Assembly: GCF_900187375.1 (NCBI RefSeq) | Contig: NZ_FYEW01000002.1 | Coordinates: forward strand, 310,001-374,000 | DNA: 64,000 nucleotides | Direction: 5' to 3' | Source of the DNA: Hymenobacter gelipurpurascens | GTDB lineage: Bacteria > Bacteroidota > Bacteroidia > Cytophagales > Hymenobacteraceae | Shown: positions 51,996 to 60,879 of the stretch, piece by piece | Layout of the letters: every line of letters begins with the position of its first letter | Numbering within the stretch: position 1 is the stretch's first letter | Position numbers and translations under genes: made by a program | Notes under the pieces: model-generated | The model's input: only the letters and a program-made list of their open reading frames with translations | What the model was told of the DNA's origin: nothing | Databases searched by the model: none

Positions 51996-52193
51996 CAAGT
52001 AAACTTCAGTGGCTTTACAAGCACTGCTGCTCTCTTTTTTATTCTGAAGCTGGGCTGGCGACCCAAACACAGCTTGATAGAATGCTTGCTTCAGCGGGCA
52101 TATGGCCAAACTGCCACTTTCAGCCTACATAAATCCGCCAATGGCTACCTTCCGGGCGTTACTCGCCTAATTTAATTATCTCTATTGCCTGCT

Positions 52194-52706
52194 ATGCTCA
52201 CGATATCACAACGCCTTACGCGGTATTTCTGGCTGTCTTGGGGATGGGGCATGGGCCTTACCATTCTAATTAGCGTGGGCTTTATCCTGGTAATCCTTCT
52301 AAAGAACCTCACCCAGAGCCGTTACGGAGTTAGCCAAGATGAGCTGGAGACAGTTTTCCTGTTTGTGCTTATGGAAGGAGCAGGCGCGCTGGTAGGTAAT
52401 TGGCTCCGCCAGTGGCTGATGCGGCATTTGCTGCTCCGGGCAGAGGCTGCTGCTACTCCTGCTGCTCGGTTCGCGTGGTTGGGAGGGGGGACCTTGCTGC
52501 TTTTCGTGGCCTCAGTGCTGTTTTGCGTGGCAGTTATCATGGCCGTTGGCTTCAGGCCTGATATAAGTAGCATGTTCAGGCCGATGCTGATGCTTTTCTT
52601 TCTCCTGAGTGCACCCTGGCTACTCACGGCTCCAGTGGCCGCTTGGTGGGTTTGCCGCGACTGGTTTTCGGCCATTCCAACTTCGGGAATGGCAGGCTCA
52701 AAATAG
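52194..52706 (+). CDS. Small membrane protein
   Basis: A 170-residue protein with four hydrophobic segments (about residues 15-35, 55-72, 90-115 and 130-155). No family recognised. The ATG at 52194 is preferred over a TTG nine bases before it. The next gene is on the same strand and also encodes a four-helix membrane protein of similar size, so the two may be distant paralogues. Confidence 0.65.
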   Translation: MLTISQRLTRYFWLSWGWGMGLTILISVGFILVILLKNLTQSRYGVSQDELETVFLFVLMEGAGALVGNWLRQWLMRHLLLRAEAAATPAARFAWLGGGTLLLFVASVLFCVAVIMAVGFRPDISSMFRPMLMLFFLLSAPWLLTAPVAAWWVCRDWFSAIPTSGMAGSK

Positions 52707-52846
52707 GGCGTCGATTCCCATTAAAACACCGTTTAAGAGCAAACCGACGCCATTTTATCTCTCGTAAATCTGGCTGAACCAGATTATTCACTTGGCGCCT
52801 ATTCTTGATTGCAGTTGAGAGTAGTTCGTTGTTCACTCATGTGTTT

Positions 52847-53269
52847 ATGCATTATCATTACTCCTCCGTTCAAGCTACTCTTATTCGCACCTTATTGCTG
52901 TGGCTATTCAGCAACGTAGGCGGCACGCTTTGGCTTCTGGTTGATTTCTCACTGGACCGGCTCAATGATTACTCTATTGCTTTGCTGGCGGGCCTGGTGG
53001 CCGCCATGGCGTCGCTGGCAATTATCCCGCTAGTCATCCCGTTTTTCGCCCTCATGACGCGCTGCTGCTCCGACTGGCCCCGCCGCACGATGGCCCTATT
53101 GGGTGTAGGCCTGTTTTTTCTGGTAGCCAATTATTTACTCCTGCTCCTGCTGCCCATCGGCTCCTTGAGTGGCCTACTGGAAATGTCGTTGCCTTACCTG
53201 GGCGCAGGCCTTCTTACGGTGCTCTGGCTCTACGGTCCGGCCCAACGGCCGGTGCCAGCCCACGCCTAG
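52847..53269 (+). CDS. Small membrane protein
   Basis: A 140-residue protein with four hydrophobic segments (about residues 8-28, 38-60, 80-102 and 108-130). I recognise no domain. The ATG at 52847 is preferred; the frame is open further upstream. The TAG stop lies in CGCCTAGGCCAG, a motif copy. It is 39 bases before the methyltransferase-like gene. Confidence 0.6.
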   Translation: MHYHYSSVQATLIRTLLLWLFSNVGGTLWLLVDFSLDRLNDYSIALLAGLVAAMASLAIIPLVIPFFALMTRCCSDWPRRTMALLGVGLFFLVANYLLLLLLPIGSLSGLLEMSLPYLGAGLLTVLWLYGPAQRPVPAHA

Positions 53270-53308
53270 GCCAGTAGCCGGCGCGCCGTTTTCTGCGTAC
53301 GTACGCCG

Positions 53309-54109
53309 GTGAAACTTCGCCTCCAGCTATTTGAATTCGAAGACCTGCCCTGGTTTCCGCGCGTCATCCGGACGGGTATGATGGACTATCTGCGCTTCAT
53401 GATTTCGGCACTGGGCACCTACCAGCCCATTGTGCCGCTGCTCAAGCACGCCCTGGAGGAAACCGGAGACACCCATATCCTAGAGCTGTGCGCCGGCGCG
53501 GGTGGCGGCACCGAAGGCGTGTTGCGCACTTTGCAGGCTACTGGCCTACCGCAAGCGCGCATCTGCCTCACCGATCTGTATCCGCAGCCGGCCGCCTGGC
53601 AGCTACTGGCGCATCGTACGCCCGGTTTGCTGTTCGAGCCGAGCGCCGTCGATGCCACCGCCGTCCCGACTGGCCTACGGGGATTTCGCACGGTGTTTTC
53701 GGCATTTCATCACTTCCCTCCTGCCGTTGCCGAAGCCCTGCTGGCCGATGCCGTGCACCAGCGCGCCGGCGTTGGCGTATTTGAGGGAGCAGGCAAGCAC
53801 TGGGCGGAAGTTCTGCTGGCTCTCACGGTGCTGCCGGTGGCGCAACTGCTCATTACGCCCTTCATTCGGCCCTTTCGGCTCAGCCGGCTGTTTTTCACCT
53901 ATATAGTGCCGCTCATACCGCTGTTCACCATCTGGGATGGGTGCGTCTCGATTCTGCGTATGTACCCGCCGGAGCAGCTCCTTGCCCTTGCCCAACGCGC
54001 CGATCCGGAAGATTCTTATATCTGGCAGGCGGGCAAAGTACGCCACTGGTGGGGCCCGCAGGTTACGTATCTGTTGGGCATTCCTAAGAAAACAGACCGT
54101 AACGTGTAG
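53309..54109 (+). CDS. SAM-dependent methyltransferase-like protein with a hydrophobic segment
   Basis: A 266-residue protein. The class I methyltransferase motif I is HILELCAGAGGGTEG (about residues 56-70), followed by ICLTDLYPQP (motif II) and FRTVFSAFHHFP (motif for the active-site strand). A hydrophobic stretch of about 40 residues near 170-215 suggests membrane association. The start is a GTG. It lies 67 bases upstream of a UbiA-type prenyltransferase, as if the two modify the same lipid or quinone; the substrate is unknown. Confidence 0.78.
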   Translation: MKLRLQLFEFEDLPWFPRVIRTGMMDYLRFMISALGTYQPIVPLLKHALEETGDTHILELCAGAGGGTEGVLRTLQATGLPQARICLTDLYPQPAAWQLLAHRTPGLLFEPSAVDATAVPTGLRGFRTVFSAFHHFPPAVAEALLADAVHQRAGVGVFEGAGKHWAEVLLALTVLPVAQLLITPFIRPFRLSRLFFTYIVPLIPLFTIWDGCVSILRMYPPEQLLALAQRADPEDSYIWQAGKVRHWWGPQVTYLLGIPKKTDRNV

Positions 54110-54176
54110 CTTGCGTCCCGCACCACCGGAATCCGCCTCCTGCCTCTCCCCTTCCTTCTGCGTGGCCGCGCCTTTC

Positions 54177-55058
54177 ATGCCACTTGCCGCTTACCGCCGG
54201 GCTCTGCCGCTGCTACGCATCCCGTTCTCTGTGTACCTGATGCCCGTGTATTGGTTTGGGCTGAGTGCCTTGCGCGAACCATTCAGTATCGGGCGAGCTG
54301 TAGCCGTGTTTGTGGTGCTGCACCTACTGGCCTACCCGGCTTCTAATGGCTACAACAGCTACTACGACCGTGACGAGGACAGCATCGGCGGCCTGAAGCA
54401 CCCGCCCAAAGTCTCCCCGGAGCTGCTGCACCTCGTGTGGCTCTTTGATGCGCTGGCCGTGCTGGGCAGCTTGTGGCTGAGCTGGTGGTTTGGGGCGCTG
54501 GTGATAGGCTACCTGCTGGTATCCAAAGCGTATAGTTTTGAAGGAATCCGGCTCAAAAAGTACCCACTGCTTAGTACGCTGGTGGTCATCGTCTTCCAGG
54601 GAGCCTACACATTTCTGATGACGCAGATCGGAGTAGGCGCTTCCTCTACCGAAATCCACACGCCGCAAAATCTGCTGTTGGCGCTGGTCAGTAGTCTGTT
54701 TCTGTGCGGCTCGTATCCGCTCACGCAGGTGTATCAGCACCAGGAAGACTCCCGCCGCGGCGACCAAACCCTGAGCCTGCGGCTGGGTGTCCGGGGCACG
54801 TTTGTGTTTGCGGGCCTGGGCCTGCTGGCCGGCGCCGCCACCCTGGCAGTGGCCTACATCTGGCGCCAGGAGCTGCCCAACCTCCTGATTTTCCTGATAG
54901 CCACGGGGCCGGTGGTGGTGCTCTTTCTGGGCTGGGCACGGGCTGTGTGGCAAAATCCGGCGGCGGCCAGCTTTGAGCGCACTATGCGCATGAACCAGGT
55001 TTCTTCGTTGTGCCTAAGCGCGGCCTTCTTGCTGATGCTCCTGCGCCACTGGCTCTAG
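54177..55058 (+). CDS. UbiA-family membrane prenyltransferase
   Basis: A 293-residue protein with about nine helices. The first Asp-rich motif reads NGYNSYYDRDEDS (NxxxYDxxxD form, about residues 58-70) and the second YQHQEDSRRGDQT (about 185-197), both needed to bind magnesium and the polyprenyl diphosphate. It attaches a prenyl chain to an aromatic or similar acceptor. The frame is open upstream to 53937 through the preceding gene, but the ATG at 54177 (MPLAAYRRALPLLRIPFS) gives the usual family start. The TAG stop lies in CTAGGCCAC. Confidence 0.88.
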   Translation: MPLAAYRRALPLLRIPFSVYLMPVYWFGLSALREPFSIGRAVAVFVVLHLLAYPASNGYNSYYDRDEDSIGGLKHPPKVSPELLHLVWLFDALAVLGSLWLSWWFGALVIGYLLVSKAYSFEGIRLKKYPLLSTLVVIVFQGAYTFLMTQIGVGASSTEIHTPQNLLLALVSSLFLCGSYPLTQVYQHQEDSRRGDQTLSLRLGVRGTFVFAGLGLLAGAATLAVAYIWRQELPNLLIFLIATGPVVVLFLGWARAVWQNPAAASFERTMRMNQVSSLCLSAAFLLMLLRHWL

Positions 55059-55141
55059 GCCACTCCCGCCTGCTGCTGATGAACCAGAAGCTCCTCCATT
55101 CGTAGAAACAACTCCCTATTTGCTACCAGCCCCAAGCCGTT

Positions 55142-55750
55142 ATGCGTCGTTTCCTGCTTTGCCTGCTGCCTGTTGTGGCCGCCTGTTCTACCTCCCCTGA
55201 GCAGAACACTACCTCAGAAAGCGCCCCTCTCGATTCTGCAGAGCTCGTCACTGAGCCTATGGATACTGCCCGGCCAGCCACAATCAACGCGCAATCGGAT
55301 ACGCTGAAGGTGGTGCGCAAGCGGCATATCTTTTCGTCGCCTTCTACGCCCGATGTATTTACGCTGGCCCTGCGCGGCCCAAATCTGCTCAGCGGCGAGG
55401 CTACCTTCACGATTACGGCAGCCGGTGGGCAGGTCATCTTCCGCGAAGTCCTGACCGCCCCCGATTTGGAGGCAGCCCTGGTATATGAAATGAAGGGAAG
55501 TACCGCCACGCAGGCTGAGCGAGAGGCCTACGTACGCCGCCGCATGGAGGAATTCTTTGCTGACAAAAACTTCCAGAAACCGGCTCTTCCCAAGGCGGCT
55601 ACTTTCCAGCCAGGGCTTGCAGACCGCGCCGCCTGGGACGACCTGCACCGCCGCTCCGATGCCTTAGGCTTTCATTACCTCGTCGGTAAAGAAGACCGCC
55701 GCGTTATTGCCTGGTCTCCGTTGCGCAAACAAGTAGTACGCCTGCAGTAG
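55142..55750 (+). CDS. Lipoprotein of unknown function
   Basis: A 202-residue protein with a lipoprotein signal (MRRFLLCLLPVVAAC, lipid on Cys15). A Ser/Thr/Glu-rich linker to about residue 55 is followed by a compact domain with beta strands (DVFTLALRGPNLLSGEATFTI) and helices (RMEEFFADKNFQKPAL). I recognise no family. Probably attached to the inner leaflet of the outer membrane. Confidence 0.75.
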   Translation: MRRFLLCLLPVVAACSTSPEQNTTSESAPLDSAELVTEPMDTARPATINAQSDTLKVVRKRHIFSSPSTPDVFTLALRGPNLLSGEATFTITAAGGQVIFREVLTAPDLEAALVYEMKGSTATQAEREAYVRRRMEEFFADKNFQKPALPKAATFQPGLADRAAWDDLHRRSDALGFHYLVGKEDRRVIAWSPLRKQVVRLQ

Positions 55751-55777
55751 TAAACTGGCCTAGCCAACTTGCTAGGC

Positions 55778-56443
55778 CTATTCTTGTGCTTGCTGCAAGG
55801 CTTGCTCCAGCCCTTGCACAAAGGCGGCATAGGGCTGATACCCCCGACTAAGCACGTAGCCCTGCGCCCCTACGCGCAGAATGCTGGTCGGGAAGCCCTG
55901 CACGCCAATCCGGTTAACAGCCGCAAATTCCTGCTGTACGGTGGTAGCCGTTGCGGGCAGAAAAAACTGCCGCCGAAATTCTTCAGCGTTTAGTCCGTAG
56001 GCCTGTATCAGCGCCTCATAAGTGGCTACGTCATTCAGGTTCTGGCCGTGCGCAAAAAGTGCCTGCTGGATATCGTGGGCAAAATCTACTGCCCGTCCTT
56101 CTGGATCCAGCTGGCGAAACACATGCAGCGCCCGCGCCGGCGGCTCCGAGTGCTGAATATAGCTACCCTCTTGGCCGAGTTGCCGGTAGGCGTTGCCGAA
56201 CTGTACGCCTGCCACCTGCTCTACCTGTTGCAGATAGCCGGCGCGCTCTTCCCAATCTAGACCAATGGGGCCTACTTCTTCTTTCGTCAGCATGCCTCCG
56301 CTGAGCACGCCTACCGTAAGGCGCCCGGCAAACTCGCGCTCCACGCGTTGCACCACGGTGCTCATACCGTAGCACCAGCCGCAATACGCATCATAGATAT
56401 AGAGGAGCTCGGGTAGGGTTGACTGCTGTTCCATGGGGTACAA
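55778..56443 (-). CDS. DsbA-family (FrnE-like) thiol oxidoreductase
   Basis: A 221-residue thioredoxin-fold protein with CGWC at residues 21-24 (IYDAYCGWCYGM), a helical insertion, and the cis-Pro loop GVQGFPTSIL near residue 184. It has no signal peptide, so like FrnE it is probably cytosolic. Members act in thiol-disulfide exchange or as isomerases; the substrate is unknown. An alternative start 3 residues later (MEQQ) is possible. Confidence 0.9.
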   Translation of the reverse strand: MYPMEQQSTLPELLYIYDAYCGWCYGMSTVVQRVEREFAGRLTVGVLSGGMLTKEEVGPIGLDWEERAGYLQQVEQVAGVQFGNAYRQLGQEGSYIQHSEPPARALHVFRQLDPEGRAVDFAHDIQQALFAHGQNLNDVATYEALIQAYGLNAEEFRRQFFLPATATTVQQEFAAVNRIGVQGFPTSILRVGAQGYVLSRGYQPYAAFVQGLEQALQQAQE

Positions 56444-56659
56444 AGAACCGTCGGGAAGGCTCTTCCGTGCAAACTTCTCTGCGCTTTTAAGCGAAATCTG
56501 GCTGCTTATGAGCCCTTAAATCGAGGTTTGCTACGCCTGTTTTTAGAAGGCTTCGCCATAATAATACACTGCTAATTACATGGTTTAGAACTATTTAAGA
56601 GGTAAATTAAATAACGAATCTGTGTTTTAATTGAATAATATCACTAAAACCCTACTGTC

Positions 56660-58987
56660 ATGCCAAAGCACTACTCGTCCTGCTCTCCTGTACGGAAAGG
56701 GACACTCCTGGCTTCTGCCTTGCTGTTGGGAAGTTCTCTCACCTCGTTGGGGGCCACGCTACGGTGGGTGGGCACCTCGGGGGCATCGATAGCGGCTGCC
56801 GCCAGCTGGGTAGAAGCCGACCCCGTAACGTACGCAACCATAGGTGGCAATGCCGTTCCTGGCGCAAACGACCGATTGGTGTTTGATGGTAACCAAACGC
56901 CCAGCCCGCAAGCTCTTACAATAGCCGGCAATCAGCTGGTAGGCCAGTTACTCTTGGTGAACAATGCCAATGTGGAGCTGCGCGCCCCTACCACAGCTAG
57001 CAATCCGGCTACTCTCACCATCGGCAACCCGCTGGCAGGCGACGACTTTGTAGTATCAGCTGGGTCAACCTTAACCGTACTTTCCACCACCTCCAGTACC
57101 AACCGCTACGTTGTCATTAGCCTAGTTAGTGGAGCAACCGGTTCGGTTGGCGGCACCGTGAGCCTCAATGGCAACGACAGCTCACCTATCCCGCAGCGCT
57201 TGGTAGCAGCCAGTGCCGGCGCCATTCAGTTCGAGAACAATTCCCGCCTTATTTCCCGCAACGTGGTCGGCTTCCCACTGGGCACTACCGGTTCTGCGGT
57301 CGTCCCCGATGTAGCGGCGGCAGCTGGCTCTGTTGTGTTTAATGCCGGAGCTACATTTGAGCAGCTCAGCGGAGATTCTCCCTTTGGCAGTGGAACTGAT
57401 CCGGTAGCTGTTTTCAATAGCGGCAGCACCTATACCTATTCGGGTGGGATCTTTTCCCTTGTAGGCCAGCAGTATGGCAACCTGCAGCTACTAGCGTCTC
57501 CTGTGAATGCCTCATCGGCAGTTACCCCCATTGCGGGCACTCAAAACACCACCATTCTCAACAACCTGCTGGTGGGCAATGGTACCACGCCCCTTACGGC
57601 CAATTTCAACTCGGCGGCCATCAGTGGTGCCAACGCCGGCACTACTGTCAATGGAAACATTACGGTGGCAAGTGGCAGCACCCTGGGGTTTGCCCCAACT
57701 ATTCCGGCAAGCCTCATTTTAAGCGGTGTTGCCGCTCAAACTATTTCCGGGGCCGGTACTATTTCGTTTGGCCCGAACACGCTGTTGGAGGTTCGCAACA
57801 GCAGCGGAATTGCCCTGCAAAAATCCCTAACGGTTCCGCGTGGCCTAGTGCTTTCGGCCGGACTCCTGAACGTAGCGCCGGGCTCCGAATTGCTATTGCC
57901 TACTTCTGCTACGGTAACGTCTGCTAGCGGCACTACCAATACCACGGTTAGTAATTCCAGCTACGTAACCGGCATTGTCACCCGTACCAACGCTACTGCT
58001 GGCTCCATAGCCTTGAACACTTCCAGCGGAACCGGCCTGTTCTTTCCTATCGGCGACTCCCGTGCTTACCGCCCGGTGTCCATGGCCCTCAACCAAACCA
58101 GTGCTACCGCCACCGGCTATTCGGCACAAGTAGTTCCGGGCCCGCCACCTACGCAGGCACTTACCGCTACTATTCAGCGCGTATCACGGGTTCGGCATTA
58201 CGTAGTGGGCACTACTGGCGGCTCCTCGTTTATTAATGGCCAGATCACGCTCTACTATGGTACCGATGACCAGGTAGATGCGCCCAGCAAACTCCGCATA
58301 GCCAAAAGCAATGGCGGCACCTGGACCGATTTGGGCGGCGCTATGATTGGAGATGATGGCACCACGTACCTGACCTTCGCCATCTCCTCTTCTACCTTCT
58401 TCAATACGCTCGGCAATTTTGTGTTAGCCAGCACAGAGCTGAGCGGGGCCCCCGGCAACAACCCGCTGCCAGTTGAGCTCACGTCCTTTGCCGCCACCCG
58501 TCAGTCGCAGAACGTATATCTGAAGTGGACTACGGCCTCTGAGAAAAACAACGCATATTTCGAAGTACAGCGCAGCACCGATGGCAAGAGCTTTACGGGT
58601 CTAGGCAACGTGAAAGGCCACGGCACCACTGCTACGGGCGCGTCCTACTCCTTCACCGATCGAAACCCACTAGCAGCCACCGCCTACTACCGCCTGCGCC
58701 AGGCGAACCTCGATGCCACGGAAGCCTATTCCTCTGTAGTTTCAGTGGCCGGCTCCGGTAAGCCGGAGGCCGCTGTTTACCCTAATCCTACCACCGGTTT
58801 GTTCACGCTGCCCGCCATCAGTGGCCTAGTAACCTACCGTATCTATTCCTCAACTGGCCAACAAGTTTCTACCGGCCAAGTACAAGGCAGCTCGTCTGTT
58901 GACATCAGAAAAGTACCCGCTGGGATTTACTTTATAGAGCTGATCACTAACAACAAGCACCATGTACAACGCTTCGTAAAACTGTAA
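56660..58987 (+). CDS. Large exported T9SS cargo protein with beta-solenoid-like repeats
   Basis: A 775-residue protein. The start is followed by a hydrophobic signal (GTLLASALLLGSSLTSLGA). Residues about 100-500 are Ser/Thr/Asn/Gly-rich repetitive beta-strand sequence, as in secreted adhesins. A fibronectin-like domain follows at about 600-690 (LPVELTSFAATRQSQNVYLKW, ASYSFTDRNPLAATAYYRLRQ), then a type IX secretion sorting domain (AVYPNPTTGLFTLP ... GIYFIELITNNKHHVQRFVKL split). Such proteins are exported and anchored on or released from the cell surface. A perfect palindromic terminator follows. Confidence 0.88.
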   Translation: MPKHYSSCSPVRKGTLLASALLLGSSLTSLGATLRWVGTSGASIAAAASWVEADPVTYATIGGNAVPGANDRLVFDGNQTPSPQALTIAGNQLVGQLLLVNNANVELRAPTTASNPATLTIGNPLAGDDFVVSAGSTLTVLSTTSSTNRYVVISLVSGATGSVGGTVSLNGNDSSPIPQRLVAASAGAIQFENNSRLISRNVVGFPLGTTGSAVVPDVAAAAGSVVFNAGATFEQLSGDSPFGSGTDPVAVFNSGSTYTYSGGIFSLVGQQYGNLQLLASPVNASSAVTPIAGTQNTTILNNLLVGNGTTPLTANFNSAAISGANAGTTVNGNITVASGSTLGFAPTIPASLILSGVAAQTISGAGTISFGPNTLLEVRNSSGIALQKSLTVPRGLVLSAGLLNVAPGSELLLPTSATVTSASGTTNTTVSNSSYVTGIVTRTNATAGSIALNTSSGTGLFFPIGDSRAYRPVSMALNQTSATATGYSAQVVPGPPPTQALTATIQRVSRVRHYVVGTTGGSSFINGQITLYYGTDDQVDAPSKLRIAKSNGGTWTDLGGAMIGDDGTTYLTFAISSSTFFNTLGNFVLASTELSGAPGNNPLPVELTSFAATRQSQNVYLKWTTASEKNNAYFEVQRSTDGKSFTGLGNVKGHGTTATGASYSFTDRNPLAATAYYRLRQANLDATEAYSSVVSVAGSGKPEAAVYPNPTTGLFTLPAISGLVTYRIYSSTGQQVSTGQVQGSSSVDIRKVPAGIYFIELITNNKHHVQRFVKL

Positions 58988-59317
58988 GCTTGTCTTAATA
59001 ACGCTAGGCCAGTAAAAAGCCCGTTTCTCTATAGAGAAACGGGCTTTTTACTGGCCTAGCGTTATATTGAGATATGTCAGGGTTCTCGAATTGACTATGG
59101 TATTCCTAACTAAATAGTACGCCGATTTGCTGTACTTACACAATATGATATAAGTAATCATATATCCATTTGAATTCCACTTATGATACTATCTCCCAAT
59201 AATGGGAATGAAAATTAGCAACCTTCAATACTATGTTCTACTTTCGTGATAGTTAGATTCTTTAATACAAATTTTCTGGCTGAACCTCACCTAGTACTCG
59301 TCTAACACACACATATC
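58988..59317. other. Intergenic region with palindrome; AT-rich second half
   Basis: After the palindrome (to 59065) about 250 bases are AT-rich with no motif copy and no reading frame. They run into the AT-rich 5' half of the next gene without an obvious boundary. Confidence 0.55.
58998..59065. terminator. Perfect 68-base palindrome, bidirectional terminator
   Basis: Arms of 34 bases (58998-59031 and 59032-59065) pair without mismatch or loop. The arm reads ATAACGCTAGGCCAGTAAAA then AGCCCGTTTCTCTA, so the TAGGCCA heptamer lies in both arms and A/T-runs lie on both strands. It follows the T9SS gene by 11 bases. Confidence 0.95.
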
Positions 59318-60595
59318 ATGAAGCAACGTTTCCTCTCTCTTTTCCCTTTGGCTTTAATTTTAAGCTTGTGCCCTTTTGCGAGCTGGGCGCAATACTCTAT
59401 CAAACAGAACTTTGAAGCAACAGGCTCTACCTTAGGATATACCGCAACTATTGCACCTACAGGCAACCCCGGTATTCCTGGCCAAACATATACTGGTAAT
59501 GCGTCCAATATTAGTGGATCTAACGCTCTTCCATCTAATCCTACTGCTACTAGCCCCTTTCCTAACAACTTTGTAAGTTCTTCAACGGGATATGGGGTTT
59601 ATAATCCAAATGGCCAAGGTCTACAAAGACCTGTTATACAACTAGATTTTTCACCTGTAAATATTATTAGTTCAGCAGGCACCACGATTAGCTTTCGTTT
59701 GGCTGCATATTCTGATGGCAATGCTGGCGGAATAACGAGTACTGGAAGAGCTATTTTGAGTTTAGCGACCAATCTTAACAATAATACTTTCACAGACTAC
59801 ATTACTGTAACAGGTCCTGCTTCCAAAGGTGCCTACTGGGATTTCGGTGCTACAGGAATCGCTCAGGCAACTTATCCTAATGTGACAGTAATACCTGCAC
59901 CAGCTAGTGATAATTTAGCTAGTAGTGCATATTTGGGAACAGGCACTGGGATTAGCACTGTCCAATTAACATTACCTGCCGGCATAACATCGGCTAAACT
60001 CCGTATAACTCTTGAGGCAAGTGCAAAATCGGTTCTGCTGATAGATGATGTAGTTATTAGTGGTACGACTCCACTTCCCGTAACCCTCACTAGCTTCACG
60101 GCCTCACGTCAGTCGAGCAATGTGTATGTAAAGTGGGCTACGGCAACGGAGAAGAACAATGCTTACTTTGAGGTACAGCGCAGCAACGATGGCAAGGCCT
60201 TCACGACGGTTGGCAAAGTAACCGGCAACGGTACTACTGCTACGGGTGCTTCATATAACTTCACGGACCGCAATCCTCTGGCTGCCACTTCGTACTACCG
60301 CCTGCGCCAGGTAGATAACGATGCTACGGAGACTTACTCATCAGTAGTAACCATTTCGGGTGCTGATAAGATTGAGGCTTCTTTTTACCCCAACCCGTCC
60401 AATAGCCTCGTTACTCTGCCTGCTGTTAGCGGCTTGGTGAAGTATCGCGTGTACACTGCTACTGGCCAGAACGTCGCAACGGGCGAAGCGCAGGGCGGCT
60501 CGGAAGTAAGCCTGCAGCAAGTACCTGCTGGCATCTATTTCCTGGAGCTCATCACTGCTGGTAAACACAATGTGCAGCGTTTTGTAAAGCAATAA
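59318..60595 (+). CDS. Exported T9SS cargo protein with an AT-rich N-terminal half
   Basis: A 425-residue protein with a signal peptide (FLSLFPLALILSLCPFASWA-Q). Residues 20-250 form a beta-rich domain of unknown function (SIKQNFEATGSTLGYTATI, YWDFGATGIA). The DNA of this part (to about 60070) is clearly AT-richer than its surroundings, while residues 250-425 resemble the C-terminus of the preceding T9SS protein (TSFTASRQSSNVYVKWATA, FTDRNPLAATSYYRLRQVD, SFYPNPSN, GIYFLELI, HNVQRFVKQ) and return to native composition. The gene looks like a mosaic of an acquired cargo domain and a native sorting domain. Confidence 0.88.
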   Translation: MKQRFLSLFPLALILSLCPFASWAQYSIKQNFEATGSTLGYTATIAPTGNPGIPGQTYTGNASNISGSNALPSNPTATSPFPNNFVSSSTGYGVYNPNGQGLQRPVIQLDFSPVNIISSAGTTISFRLAAYSDGNAGGITSTGRAILSLATNLNNNTFTDYITVTGPASKGAYWDFGATGIAQATYPNVTVIPAPASDNLASSAYLGTGTGISTVQLTLPAGITSAKLRITLEASAKSVLLIDDVVISGTTPLPVTLTSFTASRQSSNVYVKWATATEKNNAYFEVQRSNDGKAFTTVGKVTGNGTTATGASYNFTDRNPLAATSYYRLRQVDNDATETYSSVVTISGADKIEASFYPNPSNSLVTLPAVSGLVKYRVYTATGQNVATGEAQGGSEVSLQQVPAGIYFLELITAGKHNVQRFVKQ

Positions 60596-60612
60596 TTTGC
60601 TCTACAAGTCAT

Positions 60613-60656
60613 AAGAAAGAGGCCCGTTCTGCAACTGCAGAATGGGCCTCTTTCTT
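60613..60656 (+). terminator. Terminator of the second T9SS gene
   Basis: AAGAAAGAGGCCC pairs perfectly with GGGCCTCTTTCTT through a GTTCTGCA/TGCAGAAT inner stem, with a T-rich 3' end, 18 bases after the stop. Confidence 0.9.
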
Positions 60657-60796
60657 TATTTAGCTAGTTGTTCGGAGGCAGCGTTACCTGAGGTGATACT
60701 ATAACACACCGAATCATCTTGCTTCCATCAGGCAGTATAACCACCGATATAGCAAGCGATATACTTCAATGTGCTGGGCATGCAGGAAACTCAGTA

Positions 60797-60861
60797 TTTT
60801 TCTAGGCCAGTAAAAAGCCCGTCCGGAATTACCGAACGGGCTTTTTACTGGCCTAGAAAAA
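60797..60861. terminator. Palindromic terminator sharing its core with the one at 58998
   Basis: Arms of 26 bases (60797-60822 and 60836-60861) pair perfectly around a 13-base loop. The arm contains CTAGGCCAGTAAAAAGCCCG, which is also present in the palindrome at 58998-59065. It stops rho (minus strand) and gives a second stop for the T9SS gene. Confidence 0.92.
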
Positions 60862-60879
60862 CCGTGTAGGCCAAATGGC

